Assembly (NCBI GenBank): GCA_017893485.1
Contig: CM030368.1
Coordinates: forward strand, 106,461,549 to 106,525,548
Direction of reading: 5' to 3'
Source: Hemerocallis citrina
Lineage: Eukaryota > Streptophyta > Magnoliopsida > Asparagales > Asphodelaceae
DNA length: 64,000 nt
Of the stretch, positions 11,846 through 22,315 are shown in pieces (position 1 is the stretch's first letter; every line of letters starts with the position of its first letter). The notes below the pieces were generated by a model that worked only from the letters and a program-made list of their open reading frames with translations, was not told the DNA's origin and did not search any database. The position numbers and the translations under genes were made by a program.

Positions 11846-12311
11846 TGTTAGGAACCTAGGAGAACTCACCCTTAAAAGCTAGCTGTTAAAGGGAGGGAGC
11901 CCAAGTTTATAACTACCCAATATTGGTTCCCCATATAACCGATGTGGGACTAAATTTGGATCATAACATTCCACCACGCTTCCGTAACCCGTCGCCCTCG
12001 GCGGTATTCACTCTAGCGATACTGGCCCGGCCCGGACCTACCAGTAATTTTAATCCAGCCTCTAGGTAGCCATTTCCGACTTTCAGTGGCTTTCACTCTA
12101 GCGACACTGGCCCAACCCGGGTCTACCAGTAATTTTAATCCAGCCTCTAGAGCGAATTAAGAAGTATGGGGTTGGCTCTGATACCAATTGTTAGGAACCT
12201 AGGAGAACTCACCCTTAAAAGCTAGCTGTTAAGGGGAGGGAGCCCAAGTTTATAACTACCCAATATTGGTTCCCCATATAACCGATGTGGGACTAAATTT
12301 GGATCATAACA
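11846..12311 (-). mobile_element. TRIM retrotransposon, complete, 466 bp
   Basis: Two near-identical 123 bp terminal repeats (11846-11968 and 12189-12311) run TGTTAGGAACC...GGATCATAACA. An exact 5 bp target duplication TTTAC flanks them (11841-11845 and 12312-12316). The primer-binding site lies next to the right repeat and reads TGGTATCAGAGCCAACCCC on the minus strand, matching the 3' end of initiator tRNA-Met. A purine-rich tract (minus strand GAAGCGTGGTGGAA) borders the left repeat. The element is therefore oriented on the minus strand. The 220 bp interior has no coding capacity and contains an internal duplication of about 57 bp (about 12010-12067 and 12088-12150). Confidence 0.93.
12168..12186 (-). 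other. Primer-binding site of the TRIM (initiator tRNA-Met)
   Basis: On the minus strand TGGTATCAGAGCCAACCCC begins two bases inside the right LTR edge. TGGTATCAGAGCC is complementary to the 3' end of plant initiator tRNA-Met. Confidence 0.88.
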
Positions 12312-13110
12312 TTTACATTTTATAACAAAACTCAAGTACAAAAAAACATCAAGTGTCTCACGTAAACTAGTGGTAGGAAAACTGCCAAACAGAGCGTGCT
12401 GTTCATGGTTACCCCACCGTATATCTGAAATATAGCCAGAAATCAGTAATATAGCCAGAAATCAGTATGGTTCAAACATGTGGTGAACTGCATGGATATC
12501 AACAACATAGCTTTGGATATATAGTTATAGTATGAACAAACATTAGGAGGGGTAGCTTGAGGGGAAATACCATACATAAATCTAATGAAAATCTCAACTC
12601 ACTTGCCTAACTTCTGTAGCTCTATTACATACAAGATTTAGTTGAATCAATCGAAACGTGTACTATATGAAATATCTTCATCAGTATTGTCACATGATAT
12701 TAAAAATTAATTTATCATAACAAATTTCAAAAGCAAGATGATTTTGTAGAAAGTATATCGAAAAGTAATCCCACAGCAAAATATGATTAACAGAATAATA
12801 ACAAAATAGATAGAGGCAAATATATACCTAGCCTTTGCTGCATATGCATTCGCAAGACACTGGCATGCATTAATAGAATCCTCATTACATTAGATCTAAT
12901 AAGGGCAATTTTGCCTGCTCACTTAAAAAAATTAAACCTACTTTCTCTTCCCTCCAAATCTCCTCAATATTGGAGGGGAGCCAAAAGTGGCTCAGGAGGG
13001 ATTCTGCACTCCTCCATTTTCCTCCCATCTCTGCCTAAAAAATGAACCAAACAAGAAAAATTTTAAAAAATCCCTCCCCTCCCCTCCCCTCCCCTCCAAC
13101 CAAACAGACC

Positions 13111-13765
13111 ATTATTGTTATTGTTGCCAGAGGGAGGAGAATTAGGGTTTGATTAGGATTGCTTTGGAAGATTTGAGATTAAGGATTAATTATGGCTTGA
13201 GATTAAGGATTTCGGGATTTGGGATTTGATCGAGATTTGGGATTTTGATTTTGATGTGGAAAAAATACATATTTTTTTTGTTTTTTTGGTGGTTTTTATT
13301 TTTATTATTATTAATAAAATGGGGTATTAATATAAGGTCCATTTGAACATTTTACATACATATTTAGGGTTTCCGTACACTAGTTGACTGCGATTCTTAG
13401 TTGGCGGGGCTTAGCCGATAAAATAAGAGGTTTACAAGCTTTGACCCCATAGCTGAGGGATGTTTTTTGCTATTTACCCTTTTTTTAAAAAACTGGAACC
13501 GTGAATCAAATACGAATTGAAGCTTTTAAACATAAAGACCTATCTCATTTTCGGGGGGTGATTTTGATCATTTTAGATTCCTTCAGCCAATTCCAGGAAT
13601 CTTAAACGTAAAATTTTCTATGTATAACGTACTTTGAATGTATTTAAACAACAAACCGGCCTTTTCAGTTTTTACTTTCCATGTGTGAATAATATTTTTC
13701 TTTAATTATCCTTTGGGGTAACGGCCACACTTTTCTTTTGATGCGGCCTTTTTCTATTAAAAAAT
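13111..13765. other. Spacer without recognisable features
   Basis: AT-rich DNA with several GATTTGGGATT-type short repeats near 13150-13250. No coding or RNA feature is supported. Confidence 0.6.
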
Positions 13766-14567
13766 GGTTAAGGACATAAAGACATCTAAATTTTATACAA
13801 ATTTCCTACACACCTAAAGTGAAAATAATATCTCAAAGCACCCGAAGTTTCAAAAATTTGACCAAAAAGCACCCGTCGTTAAGTTTTTCGTTAAGTTAAT
13901 GGAATATTCTTCTTAACGAGTTTAAATCCATTCAAAATAGTATGAAATATTGATTTTTCCCTCATCTCTTAACGGGTTTAAAACCCGCCATCTCCACAAC
14001 TATCTCCACCGCCGACCACCCCCGACCACCAACGCCAAAATCTCCACCACAAACTCTACCATCTCCATCAAATCATTTTCTTCAACCACCGAAACTCATC
14101 TCCGTTAACCTCTGAAATCCGTCAACCACCACCATCACCACCTCCAACCACCGTCACCATCACCCTCCACCATCATCTCCACCACTTTCTCCAACTACCT
14201 CCAAATCACCATCACCTCAGAAACCCATCTCCACCAACCACCACCACCCGACCACCATCTCCACCACCTCTGAAACCCTTCACCTTCACCTTCATCTCCA
14301 CAAAAAATTATTAACAAAAACAAAAGAAGAAAAAATGAAAAAAAACAAAGAAAAAATAAAAAGAGAAAAATGAAGAAGAAGACGAACTGAACATAGAATA
14401 AGACGTGAGGAGGGTATTTTTGTAATTTCTTGTTAATTTTGTTAAAAATTAACAAAAGTTGTTTTTGGCCCAATTTTTAAAACTTCGGGTGCTATTGGAG
14501 TATTAGTATATCTTCAAGTATGTATATAGTATTCATATAAATTTTAGGTGCATTTACGACCTTAACC
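13766..14567. mobile_element. Mutator-like inverted-repeat element, about 800 bp
   Basis: The outer about 110 bp on each side are imperfect inverted copies: GGTTAAGGACATAAAGACATC...AGCACCCGAAGTTT on the left, and on the minus strand of the right GGTTAAGGTCGTAAATGCACC...AGCACCCGAAGTTT. Long terminal inverted repeats of this size suit Mutator-like MITEs. I could not resolve a 9 bp target duplication in the A-rich flanks. The interior is a (CCACCATCT)-like low-complexity stretch (13988-14290) followed by an A-rich run. Confidence 0.55.
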
Positions 14568-15311
14568 CTTTTTAAAAATGAAGACATCATGGTGAATTCA
14601 TCCAGGGCCTTTTAAATTACAGTTTTGGTGATGTAAGTTTATGCTCTCTTCTATATATAGTAGCCAAACAATAATGGTGCCTCCATTTTAATTTGTGGGT
14701 GGCTCAGTGGTGTTCTTTTCTTTTGGAGGGATTGTTGTATCTTTTACCTCCTTCCTTATATTTAATTGGGATAAAAAAACTTTGGACCTAATTCAAAATA
14801 ACTAATTTTTTTCTTAGTTAGATATAGTGTGTATATGTTGCATATTATACATGATGCATGGCATAGATTCGCAAAATTAAAGATATGCTTTCAACAACCA
14901 AGCACTTGTAGCACAATCAGATAGGTGTTCTAGTGAGAGACCTATTTTCTCCCTAAAGTAAAATTAACGGAAATGTTTGCTTTCCGCTCCGTTTCATCTC
15001 TTTTCCATGTGAAGAGTGAAGGTCGGATGATGAAAACAAAACAAGAAAAAAATATTTCATCCTCAAGAGATATTTGTAATTAAAATCTCTGCCAACTCTG
15101 CTAACATTTTTCTGTGTCGCAAAAGCCAATAATGGCTTAGGATAATGCACTCATAAGGGTCTTCCACAATTGAAGTGGCTAAGCTACCTATTGATGAGGA
15201 CATCAGTTTGAGACGTTTTGAGCTCTTATATCAGCGTAGACATCGTCTACGATAGCTATTTTATTAGCCTAGTTATTTTTATATCAACACTTATAGTTGT
15301 TTTTGGCATTT
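14568..15311. other. Spacer without recognisable features
   Basis: AT-rich DNA between two elements. No motif-bearing open frame is seen. Confidence 0.6.
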
Positions 15312-15457
15312 CACTACTAATCGAGTAATCGGAATGGATTTAACGGCATTTTTTTTGGTCTATGGCGGCGCTTATAAACGCCGCCATAGATGGTAGCGGC
15401 AATAATTATAACGCCGTACGTAATGCCATTGTATCGAGCGTCGGGACAAACCATAGG

Positions 15458-15848
15458 CAGGGCCGGCCCAATACTTATTGAGGCCTAAAACGAATTCCAA
15501 AATGAGGCATTTTAAAAGCTTATAATAATATTTTGTTAAAATTAATATATTTTTATTTAAGTGTTATCTTTTGGGTTTTCTGAGATGCAAAATCATTTAT
15601 TATATTATTGTAATCAATTTCGGGCTTTTTGGTACATGAGGATGCCTATTTCGAAAATTTTAGTATATGAGGAGGCCTTTATTATTATATTATTGTAATC
15701 AATTTTGGATATTTTGGTATGTGATGAGGCCTTTATTTTATTTTATTTTATTTTATTTTATTTTATTTTATTTTATTATTATTATTATTTTATTTTTTTT
15801 GAGGCCTAAAGCCCTAGCTTTGGTTGCTTTATCCTTGGGCCGGCCCTG
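15458..15848. mobile_element. hAT-type MITE, 391 bp, inside the CACTA arm
   Basis: The ends are CAGGGCCGGCCC (15458) and GGGCCGGCCCTG (15848). The flanking 8 bp are ACCATAGG and ATCATAGG, matching at seven of eight positions. The interior includes a (TTTTA)n microsatellite at 15733-15775. It shares its termini with the element at 10909-11105. Confidence 0.8.
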
Positions 15849-15855
15849 ATCATAG

Positions 15856-16110
15856 GTCTATCACGGCGCTTTTTTAGACCGCTGTTACAAGCCATAGGTC
15901 TATAACGGCGCTTTTTAAAAGTGCCGTTATAGACCTACGACTTGTAACGGCGGTTTTAAAAAGCGCCATTACAAGTCGTGCGTCTATAACGATGCTTTTA
16001 AAAAGCGCTGTTATAGACCTATGGCTTGTAACGGCGCTTTTTAAAACCGCCGTTACAAGTCGTAAGTCTATAACGGTGCTTTTAAAAAGCGCCGTTATAG
16101 GTTCAATTTT
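15856..16110. repeat. Array of alternating hairpins, CACTA subterminal repeats
   Basis: Two repeating phrases alternate, TCTATAACGGCGCTTTT and CTTGTAACGGCGCTTTT, each followed by its own inverted copy (AAAAGCGCCGTTATAG and AAAACCGCCGTTACAAG). Five or so hairpins lie in a row. CACTA elements have such subterminal repeats as binding sites for their transposase accessory protein; that role here is inferred. Confidence 0.75.
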
Positions 16111-16675
16111 TTAAAAAAAAAATTCGCCACGTTTGGTGGATCGATATGTATCCCGGCATTGGGTTTTTTCCCACTATTTTAAAATAGGTCACAAATTCAG
16201 AATATCTGTAGTCACATCAAATTTGAAAGTTCAAATCTTAAAATTACTAATAGCATAATAAACAACTATATAATCATGGACCACAATAAACAATAATTAC
16301 TTGTCTAAAAATGGCCATACGAAGAGTTAGAAATATACATGTTATACATCAATTTCTTTAACAAAACATAAATTCAGTTTCGACAAAACATAAAAAGACT
16401 ATAGTCCAAATTAAACTAAACTATGGCAAAGTCTACTGCTGTGGCTCGGCATTGCTTTCATTCCCACTGATATTTCACCCAGATGTATGTGCGTGACTAG
16501 AAGTCAATGGAATTCGCTGGCTCTGTATAATTCACAATAGTGTCATTTATTAGTTTATTCACTACACTAGTCACCACACCAGTCAAATGCAATAGTTAAA
16601 TTTCATACTGATATCGTAAAATGTTGCTAAACGTTATATCTTTCATCAAATAAATGCAAGATTTTATGCAAATAC

Positions 16676-16766
16676 CTTAGGATAATCTCTGATTTGGCTT
16701 TCCAGCAAAAACTTTTTCTGTGATGTATCATTCATGTTCACTTTGCAAGTCAGATCCCCATTTAAC
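16676..16766 (-). pseudogene. Unidentified captured exon-like segment
   Basis: On the minus strand a 91 bp open segment lies between an AG acceptor (CAG at 16769-16767) and a GT donor (AAG|GTATTT at 16676). It encodes a lysine-rich stretch ending LLESQIRDYPK. I do not recognise the family. It is listed because its splice borders and phase resemble the neighbouring captured exons. Confidence 0.4.
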
Positions 16767-17562
16767 CTGCTTGCAGAGTGAAAGTTAGCATTATGTCAAT
16801 ATCTGAAGGACCTGATCAATTTTTACCATCATCCTGAAAAATCTATCACATAGTACTTAAAATTCACAAAATTTAAACAGTATAATTTTGAACAGTCAAT
16901 ACTGAAATAATTGCTGATCTTTTTCTTGCTTACCAACAAATTTTAGATCTAGATATAACTGAACAAGCTGAAGGATGTTGGTTCCACTAATAGATGATGA
17001 ATCCCTCATAAATTTATGATAAAAACGCTAATGATATTAACACCTCAATAGCATAAAAAAGTAAGCTAATGAGAATTCACTTCTCTGAAATTACACCAGA
17101 ATTATAACTATCAGAAATGCAGGACATTGGTAAGCAGGAATAAGATAGATTTTCGGATATGCATCTTGATTCAATTAGAGAGAAAATTTTAGCGCTATTA
17201 AAATTTTAATGGCACTATTTTTTTTTTATAAAAGTGTTGTTAGTTGTAAATAACGGAATTCAATAGTTGTTATTAAATCAAGACGCATTCCGAAACTTAA
17301 TATTTTAATAGCGCCAAATTTTAAGTGGTATTGAGAGAAGATAACTGAATTCTATAGTTTTTGTTATAGAGTTCAGTCTTTATGGAAAGTTTGTAGGGTT
17401 CTCGAGCATGAATTATGAAACAAAGGATCAGTATAATTCTATAGTACTGATCACAGAGGTCAGTAATGGTGTCATACTTAAGTCGTTTATACTTTAACTA
17501 TTCGCTACAAACTTACAATCAATCTATATCTATAAACCAATGTCAAATGGTCAAAAACATAC

Positions 17563-17714
17563 CTCAAGTGAAGTGCAATGAAATGTTTGCCTTTTGCTTT
17601 CATCCTCTGGATTAATGTTTCACCCATTTCCACTATTTGATTAGTGAATCTTAATGCGAGGTAGTTAACTCTACATCTGAGCTTTTGAAGATCCGTAGCA
17701 ACTTGTTTGAAAGC
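17563..17714 (-). pseudogene. Captured exon of an O-fucosyltransferase-family gene
   Basis: The 152 bp exon on the minus strand has a clean acceptor (TTACAG| at 17715) and donor (AG|GTATG at 17562). It encodes LQKLRCRVNYLALRFT and, after a linker, KGKHFIALHLR. Plant GDP-fucose O-fucosyltransferase-like proteins carry LRCRVNYHALRFT and KSKHFIALHLRFE at this place, where the HLR motif is part of the nucleotide-sugar site. The exon is intact, but the exons expected before and after it are not found nearby, so this is a captured single exon inside the CACTA element. Confidence 0.8.
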
Positions 17715-18653
17715 CTGTAATCAAACTTAGTCAGCCGAACAACCCGGCATAGTCATGAGAGTAACATTTGGTTTTCAGATGCATACATTGGTCAACAAAC
17801 CTATGAAACAAAATTAATATTGTCATTTTATTATTATCAGATTGAAGAACTTTTTATGAAAAACTTTTTATGATTGAAGAGAACAAGAATGTAGCATGAC
17901 ATTTGACAGCTACAATTTACAGTTTCTTTCATCGTACCTCATTACTAATGAAAGAAATTAAGTTCATCCTAGTCTAAATCTTACAACTATATTTTCATTC
18001 CTAGCACATTTGTACAATATTCTAGTATCTGACAAGCATAAAATATCCACCTCAGACATGGAAAACCTACATGATATACTCAAAGTCCTTGGGAACAAGA
18101 TTTTTTAATGATATTTCTGGTGTAAATCCCAATGTGCTGCATATTAAATGTAAGCACTACCACTAAGTAAGCACTAAATGGCTAACAGAATTATAACTAT
18201 CACTAAATCATTTGAAGAAAAAAAAAACCCATCGCAAAATCAGATTTTTTTTCCGAAAGGCCTGGGAACTCTTTTATACTCACAACTTAAATTTGTAAGA
18301 GAGTGCATTTGTTTCCCTATAATAATCCACAAATGCATGCAGACTAAAATTGACTACATCCCCAGACACTGATATGTTGCCGTCATGTTCTTCCAGCTCT
18401 ACCATATCAGCAACATGTTGCAGAATTCTTCCTTCTTAGTTCCCTGATTCTCACATAGCAAAGCCATAGCAGATGATCCATACCTAACTGTATAGAAGGT
18501 ATGGCATTTAAAAACTCTAGAAAGACTGTAGAAACAGAAATAGCATAATATGCAATATATTTTGAAGCATTCATCGACTTTTCTAACATGGAAACATTTG
18601 GATTGATGACATAATTCGGTAAAATATATAAGCAGAATGATAAACTTTAAGAC

Positions 18654-18733
18654 CTGATCAAGTACTGTCCGAATATCTCTAGCTTTCACAATAGTATCCT
18701 GCCGTATCCTCCTCGCTAACCGTACATCGGCAT
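18654..18733 (-). pseudogene. Captured exon of a uridine-kinase-like gene
   Basis: The 80 bp exon on the minus strand runs from TATACAG| (18734) to CAG|GTC (18653). It encodes DADVRLARRIRQDTIVKARD and then IRTVLDQ. Plant uridine kinase/uracil phosphoribosyltransferase-like proteins have DADVRLARRIRRDTVERGRD and then VLEQY, the lid region of the kinase domain. The flanking exons are absent. It is a captured fragment with no expected enzyme activity. Confidence 0.8.
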
Positions 18734-20013
18734 CTGTATAGAAAAACTCCAATCACAAATGAAAGAAGAAAAAAGTTCAACAATAACAGATGAGCAATTT
18801 TTAAATAACATAGTAATATGCATTATACATCAAAAGTTTAACTCAAATAGAGAAAAATATATCTATAAATTAGTTATGAATGTGCCAGATCTGATGTGTA
18901 ATACATTTCATATTCCAACTTATTCCTGTTTCTAATATGCTTCCAAGATTGAATTATCTAAGACACCTGCACATGCATATGTTATGAATATAAGATCTAA
19001 TACAATGTGAAAGACCCTTTTATAGAGACGATATAAGTTCCAGCACAGCCAATCAATAGAAAGGACGTCATAGCACAATATCAATATCTAATCAATTCCT
19101 GATCCTTTTAGTTTACAAACAGCTAACATTTGTTGAGAAGAAATTAGTCTAAAACAATTTCTCAGTCAAACTATTATTTCTCTTCTTTCTACTGTGTAAA
19201 CCAAAATAGTAATTAAAATCATAGCTATATCAAACGATAAAATAGCATCCAGCAAACTTTAAAGAAAATAGATTCTTTCTAGTCCACAAAGTAATGGATA
19301 GCATTGAGCAGAAACTTCTGCTTCTTCCTATCAAAAGAGTTTAGGTCCCTTTTCAATTTCTTTTGAATATTATAGCATCTTACATGCAAAATAAAAGATC
19401 TAGTTCTCTTTTGCAAAAAAGGTGGCTCACACAGTGTAGGAAGTTTTTATCCTACTTGGATCTCCTTGCAAATGAAAGATCAGTAGTTTAAAGATCACAT
19501 CAACTAATAGCTTAAAGAGGATATTAACTGTTTACTTTAGAATACTGCATACAAAGTTTCGACCCCTGGTTAAAATAGACCAATTGAAATTCTCATATGG
19601 TGAGTGCATAAGATAAGAGATGGATAAGAAATGAGATAAGACAGGAATGAAAATCATAAGGAACATCAACTTGAAAGGCGTGGAAGTCCTGAATCAGCTA
19701 AACAATATTATTAACTAAATTGGCAAACCTCAAAGTGCACCCCTTAAAAGATCTTTGCTCATCTAACTTTCCTTTGCAACAAGGCAACAAAAATTGCAAC
19801 TAAGGTATATTTGTATGGTACTTTTTCAAAGATTTTCTAATTAGTGCATCCGTTCAAAAGATTTATAAAGTGATTGACTGCTACTATTAAATTCTGATAG
19901 CCAACTAAAACTGAAATATAACTTTTTTAGTTCCAATAATTGAAAACAAAGTAGTTAGTTGCAAACAGGTAAAACAGTAATACATTAATATTATGCTATG
20001 TAGTATTTTGTAC

Positions 20014-20395
20014 CTTTAGTTTGCTTATACCAAATGATGAATAACAAGCTAGAAGACTTTGATGGACAAAACGAATCATCTGTTGCAACTGCCACTCTGT
20101 CTGTATTCCCAAAATAAAAGGATCTGAATCTGAGGAATCCTGGCAAAAAAACACAGATTTCTTGTTCTATTCCACCAACATTCGAATGCTAGCTTGGTCA
20201 TCTAAATCCAGTTCATGAGTAGACCTTTTAATAATCATCCCGAGCTTCTGTACATATTGAGATGCAAGGCTTCCTGTTTTATGAAAAAATAGACAAATCA
20301 ATTTGCGCTGGATCAGAAGCTCATATGTTCTCATTATAAAGAACTTATTACACTGAGGAAGTTAACTTACTTTAGGGCGAGCTCGGTATGTTGAA
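20014..20395 (-). pseudogene. Two or three unidentified exon-like segments
   Basis: On the minus strand, segments at about 20371-20395, 20170-20272 and 20014-20137 are open and bordered by AG and GT. The middle one encodes YVQKLGMIIKRSTHELDLDD and the last one WQLQQMIRFVHQSLLACY. I do not recognise the gene. They may be one more captured gene within the CACTA element. The middle segment meets a stop soon after DDQASIRMLVE unless spliced out. Confidence 0.4.
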
Positions 20396-20541
20396 GCCTA
20401 TAATAAAAGACATTATGCATACAGCAATCAGTTTTGCTAGAGCCTACAATTATATACATTATGCATACACAAAAAGTGAGAAAACCTTTTCAATTAATTA
20501 AGTTCATCAAAAAAATATTTAATGCCCAATTTATTAAACAC

Positions 20542-21028
20542 CTTTGTTCCATAGCTGACTGCATCTTCAAGTTTGCCCTTATCAAGCGCAGTTTTCGATG
20601 ATTCCAGATGCTGTCGCCCATCTGCAGATGAGCATGCAACTTGCTGCAAAGGTAATATTGTAAGAAAATATAACGGTTATATCTCAACTAATATATACCC
20701 GAAAATCCAACGAAAAAAGATATTACAATTCTCACCTTATGTACAGGCACCAAACTAATACTATCCAATTTGTCAAAAGGATATTCTGAATCCATATCAT
20801 AGTCTCTGGGGGATAACTCGATACCAACCTATAATACAGAAAGACCGCATAAAGCCATTACATTTGGCAACAACAACAACAACAAAAACAAAACAAAAAG
20901 AAAGGAAATATATCTTTACCTTATGGCACACTCCCCTTAGGATAGCATACTTCCTAACTTCACGGAAGTTTGTTGTAGTAAGTTCCCAGTCATATCTCTT
21001 CTTTAGAAAATCCTTCAGCCATTGATCT
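20542..21028 (-). pseudogene. Captured exons of a REC/CLU-type TPR gene
   Basis: Three consecutive exons are preserved with GT-AG borders on the minus strand: 21028-20920 (with YDWELTTTNFREVRKYAILR), 20828-20736 ([20 protein letters not shown] then SISLVPVHK) and 20643-20542 ([20 protein letters not shown] then EDAVSYGTK). They join in phase. The order and text match the region just before the tetratricopeptide repeats of plant REDUCED CHLOROPLAST COVERAGE proteins, relatives of the CLU/FRIENDLY family. The next family exon (starting ALxKLVxVCGPYHR) is not found, so the copy is partial. It lies wholly inside the CACTA element, which argues for capture and not for a resident gene. Confidence 0.85.
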
Positions 21029-21268
21029 CTAACGGTAAAGTAAAAAATAGTTCCATAGGCACATTGATTTCAATAGCACACAAGCATATCAAGACTCACA
21101 TTTTTGTCAAAAAGTCGAAGAAAAGAAAAAATGGATGATAGACCACAACAAAATGGATGATAGATCCATAGATACATTATATCAAACACTTACCTTGCTC
21201 CTAAACGAATCCCTACCCATTTTCGGGTAAATCCAAAAAAATGAATTAAAGAGGAGGCGAAAACTTAC

Positions 21269-21420
21269 CATAAATGAAATTGACGGAGAAAAGGGGTTAG
21301 GGTTCGAGATTGTGAGGGAGGATTTGGAATGGAGGTTGGAGCTGACGATGGAGGTGAGGATGATGGAGTTTGAGTTGGGTTTCGGTGGAAGGGGGAGAAG
21401 ACGATAGTGATGATGGTGAT
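21269..21420 (-). pseudogene. Captured 5' exon and leader, continued at 25201-25430
   Basis: On the minus strand a CT-rich leader-like sequence runs from about 25430 to 25201 and, across the hAT insertion, from 21420 to 21269, where it ends ATG|GTAAGT. The pyrimidine-rich composition, with ACCCTAA and TCTCTCTC stretches, is that of plant 5' untranslated regions. It may be the promoter-proximal part of a captured gene. A second small exon-like piece with ATGGGTAGGGATTCG and an AAG|GTAAGT donor lies at 21196-21225. The donor gene is not identified. Confidence 0.4.
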
Positions 21421-21439
21421 GATGGGTGTAGGGATGGCA

Positions 21440-21720
21440 ACTGGGCCTGGTCAACCGGCGACCCACCCGTGACCTGGCCCGCCAACCCGGCCCGCTTAGC
21501 TTCTTGGCGGGTTCGGATCGAACGCGGTGAACAGTACCGGGTCGACCCGGGTCGCAATTAAGGCGAATTAAATTCGTGAAACCCGGCCCACGAACCCGGT
21601 CCAACCCATGAATTGGACCCGCCAACCCGCGGGTCGACCTGCGGGTTTCGACCCATTCGACCCGAACGTTCGACCCGTGACGGGTCGACCGTTGACCCGC
21701 GGGTCGAACGGTCGAAAATG
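21440..21720. repeat. hAT left subterminal repeats
   Basis: Many ACCCG, GACCCG and CGGGTCGACC motifs occur in both orientations, with short palindromes such as GACCCGCGGGTC. The right subterminal region (24990-25185) has the same style. In Ac-like elements such arrays bind the BED zinc finger of the transposase; that function is inferred here. Confidence 0.7.
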
Positions 21721-21816
21721 CCGTTGCCGAGAGCTGATCTGGGACAGAACGGCTCTTTGAGCCGTTGGGTGAGTTTTTTTTTTGTTTTTTTTTTGTTTTT
21801 CCCCACATATTTAGCC

Positions 21817-21824
21817 TATAAATA
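21817..21824 (+). promoter_or_regulatory. TATA box of the hAT transposase gene
   Basis: TATAAATA follows the subterminal repeats and precedes the leader of the transposase frame by about 490 bases. It is the only TATA-like string between the terminus and the ATG with this fit. Confidence 0.5.
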
Positions 21825-22315
21825 TTCCCAAAAATTTCATAAAAAATCACACCTCACTCTCTTACTCTCTCTACTATCATACATCATTTGTAAAGAATTT
21901 TTGAACAATTGTAGTATTCATCAAACAAGTGTACAAGGAGGCGTATACACGATCAAATTTCGGTCGTATCGGAATCAAAATTCAACGTCTTCAACGTCTT
22001 CAACTCTCTTCAACCCTCGTCAAATCTACTTCAACCTCTTCTCAACTCTTCAATTGCGGAATCAGCAAAGCGCTCCCCCATCTTTTCTATTATATTCTTA
22101 TTTTCACGGTTTTTTTTACATACGCGTATTCCACGGTGAACGGTATCAAAATATCTCTATCTCTCTTGTGAATTTTTTTTTGCGTTGTAGTTAAAACTAT
22201 TGTTCGTTTTTTGAACTTCTCTATCTCAACCCTCTTGTTTTTTAGATTTTTTTTGTATAATTCACCGCTCCTACATTGTATATTTTTTTTACATACTTTA
22301 GCACATTACCACATT

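Larger units (their letters stand above)
11676..13110. mobile_element. Terminal-inverted-repeat element GGTCTGTTTGGTT, carrying a TRIM
   Basis: The left end GGTCTGTTTGGTTC (11676) mirrors the right end AACCAAACAGACC (13110). Both sub-ends are G- or C-rich runs of (GGGGA)n and (CCCCT)n. Without the inserted TRIM the element is about 960 bp. The flanks are TTA on the left and ATTA on the right, so a Tourist/PIF origin is plausible but the duplication is not exact. No transposase is present. Confidence 0.55.

Noticed and set aside
14195..14473. 92-codon minus-strand frame
   Set aside because: It is translation of the low-complexity CCACCATCT tract and an A-rich run inside a Mutator-like element.
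18399..18752. 117-codon minus-strand frame as an intact gene
   Set aside because: Only the first third is homologous to uridine kinase. The frame then runs through the GT donor into intron sequence, so the exon call at 18654-18733 is preferred.
21182..21850. 222-codon minus-strand frame
   Set aside because: It runs across the hAT terminus into the host sequence, so it is a chance fusion of GC-rich subterminal repeats with a captured leader.
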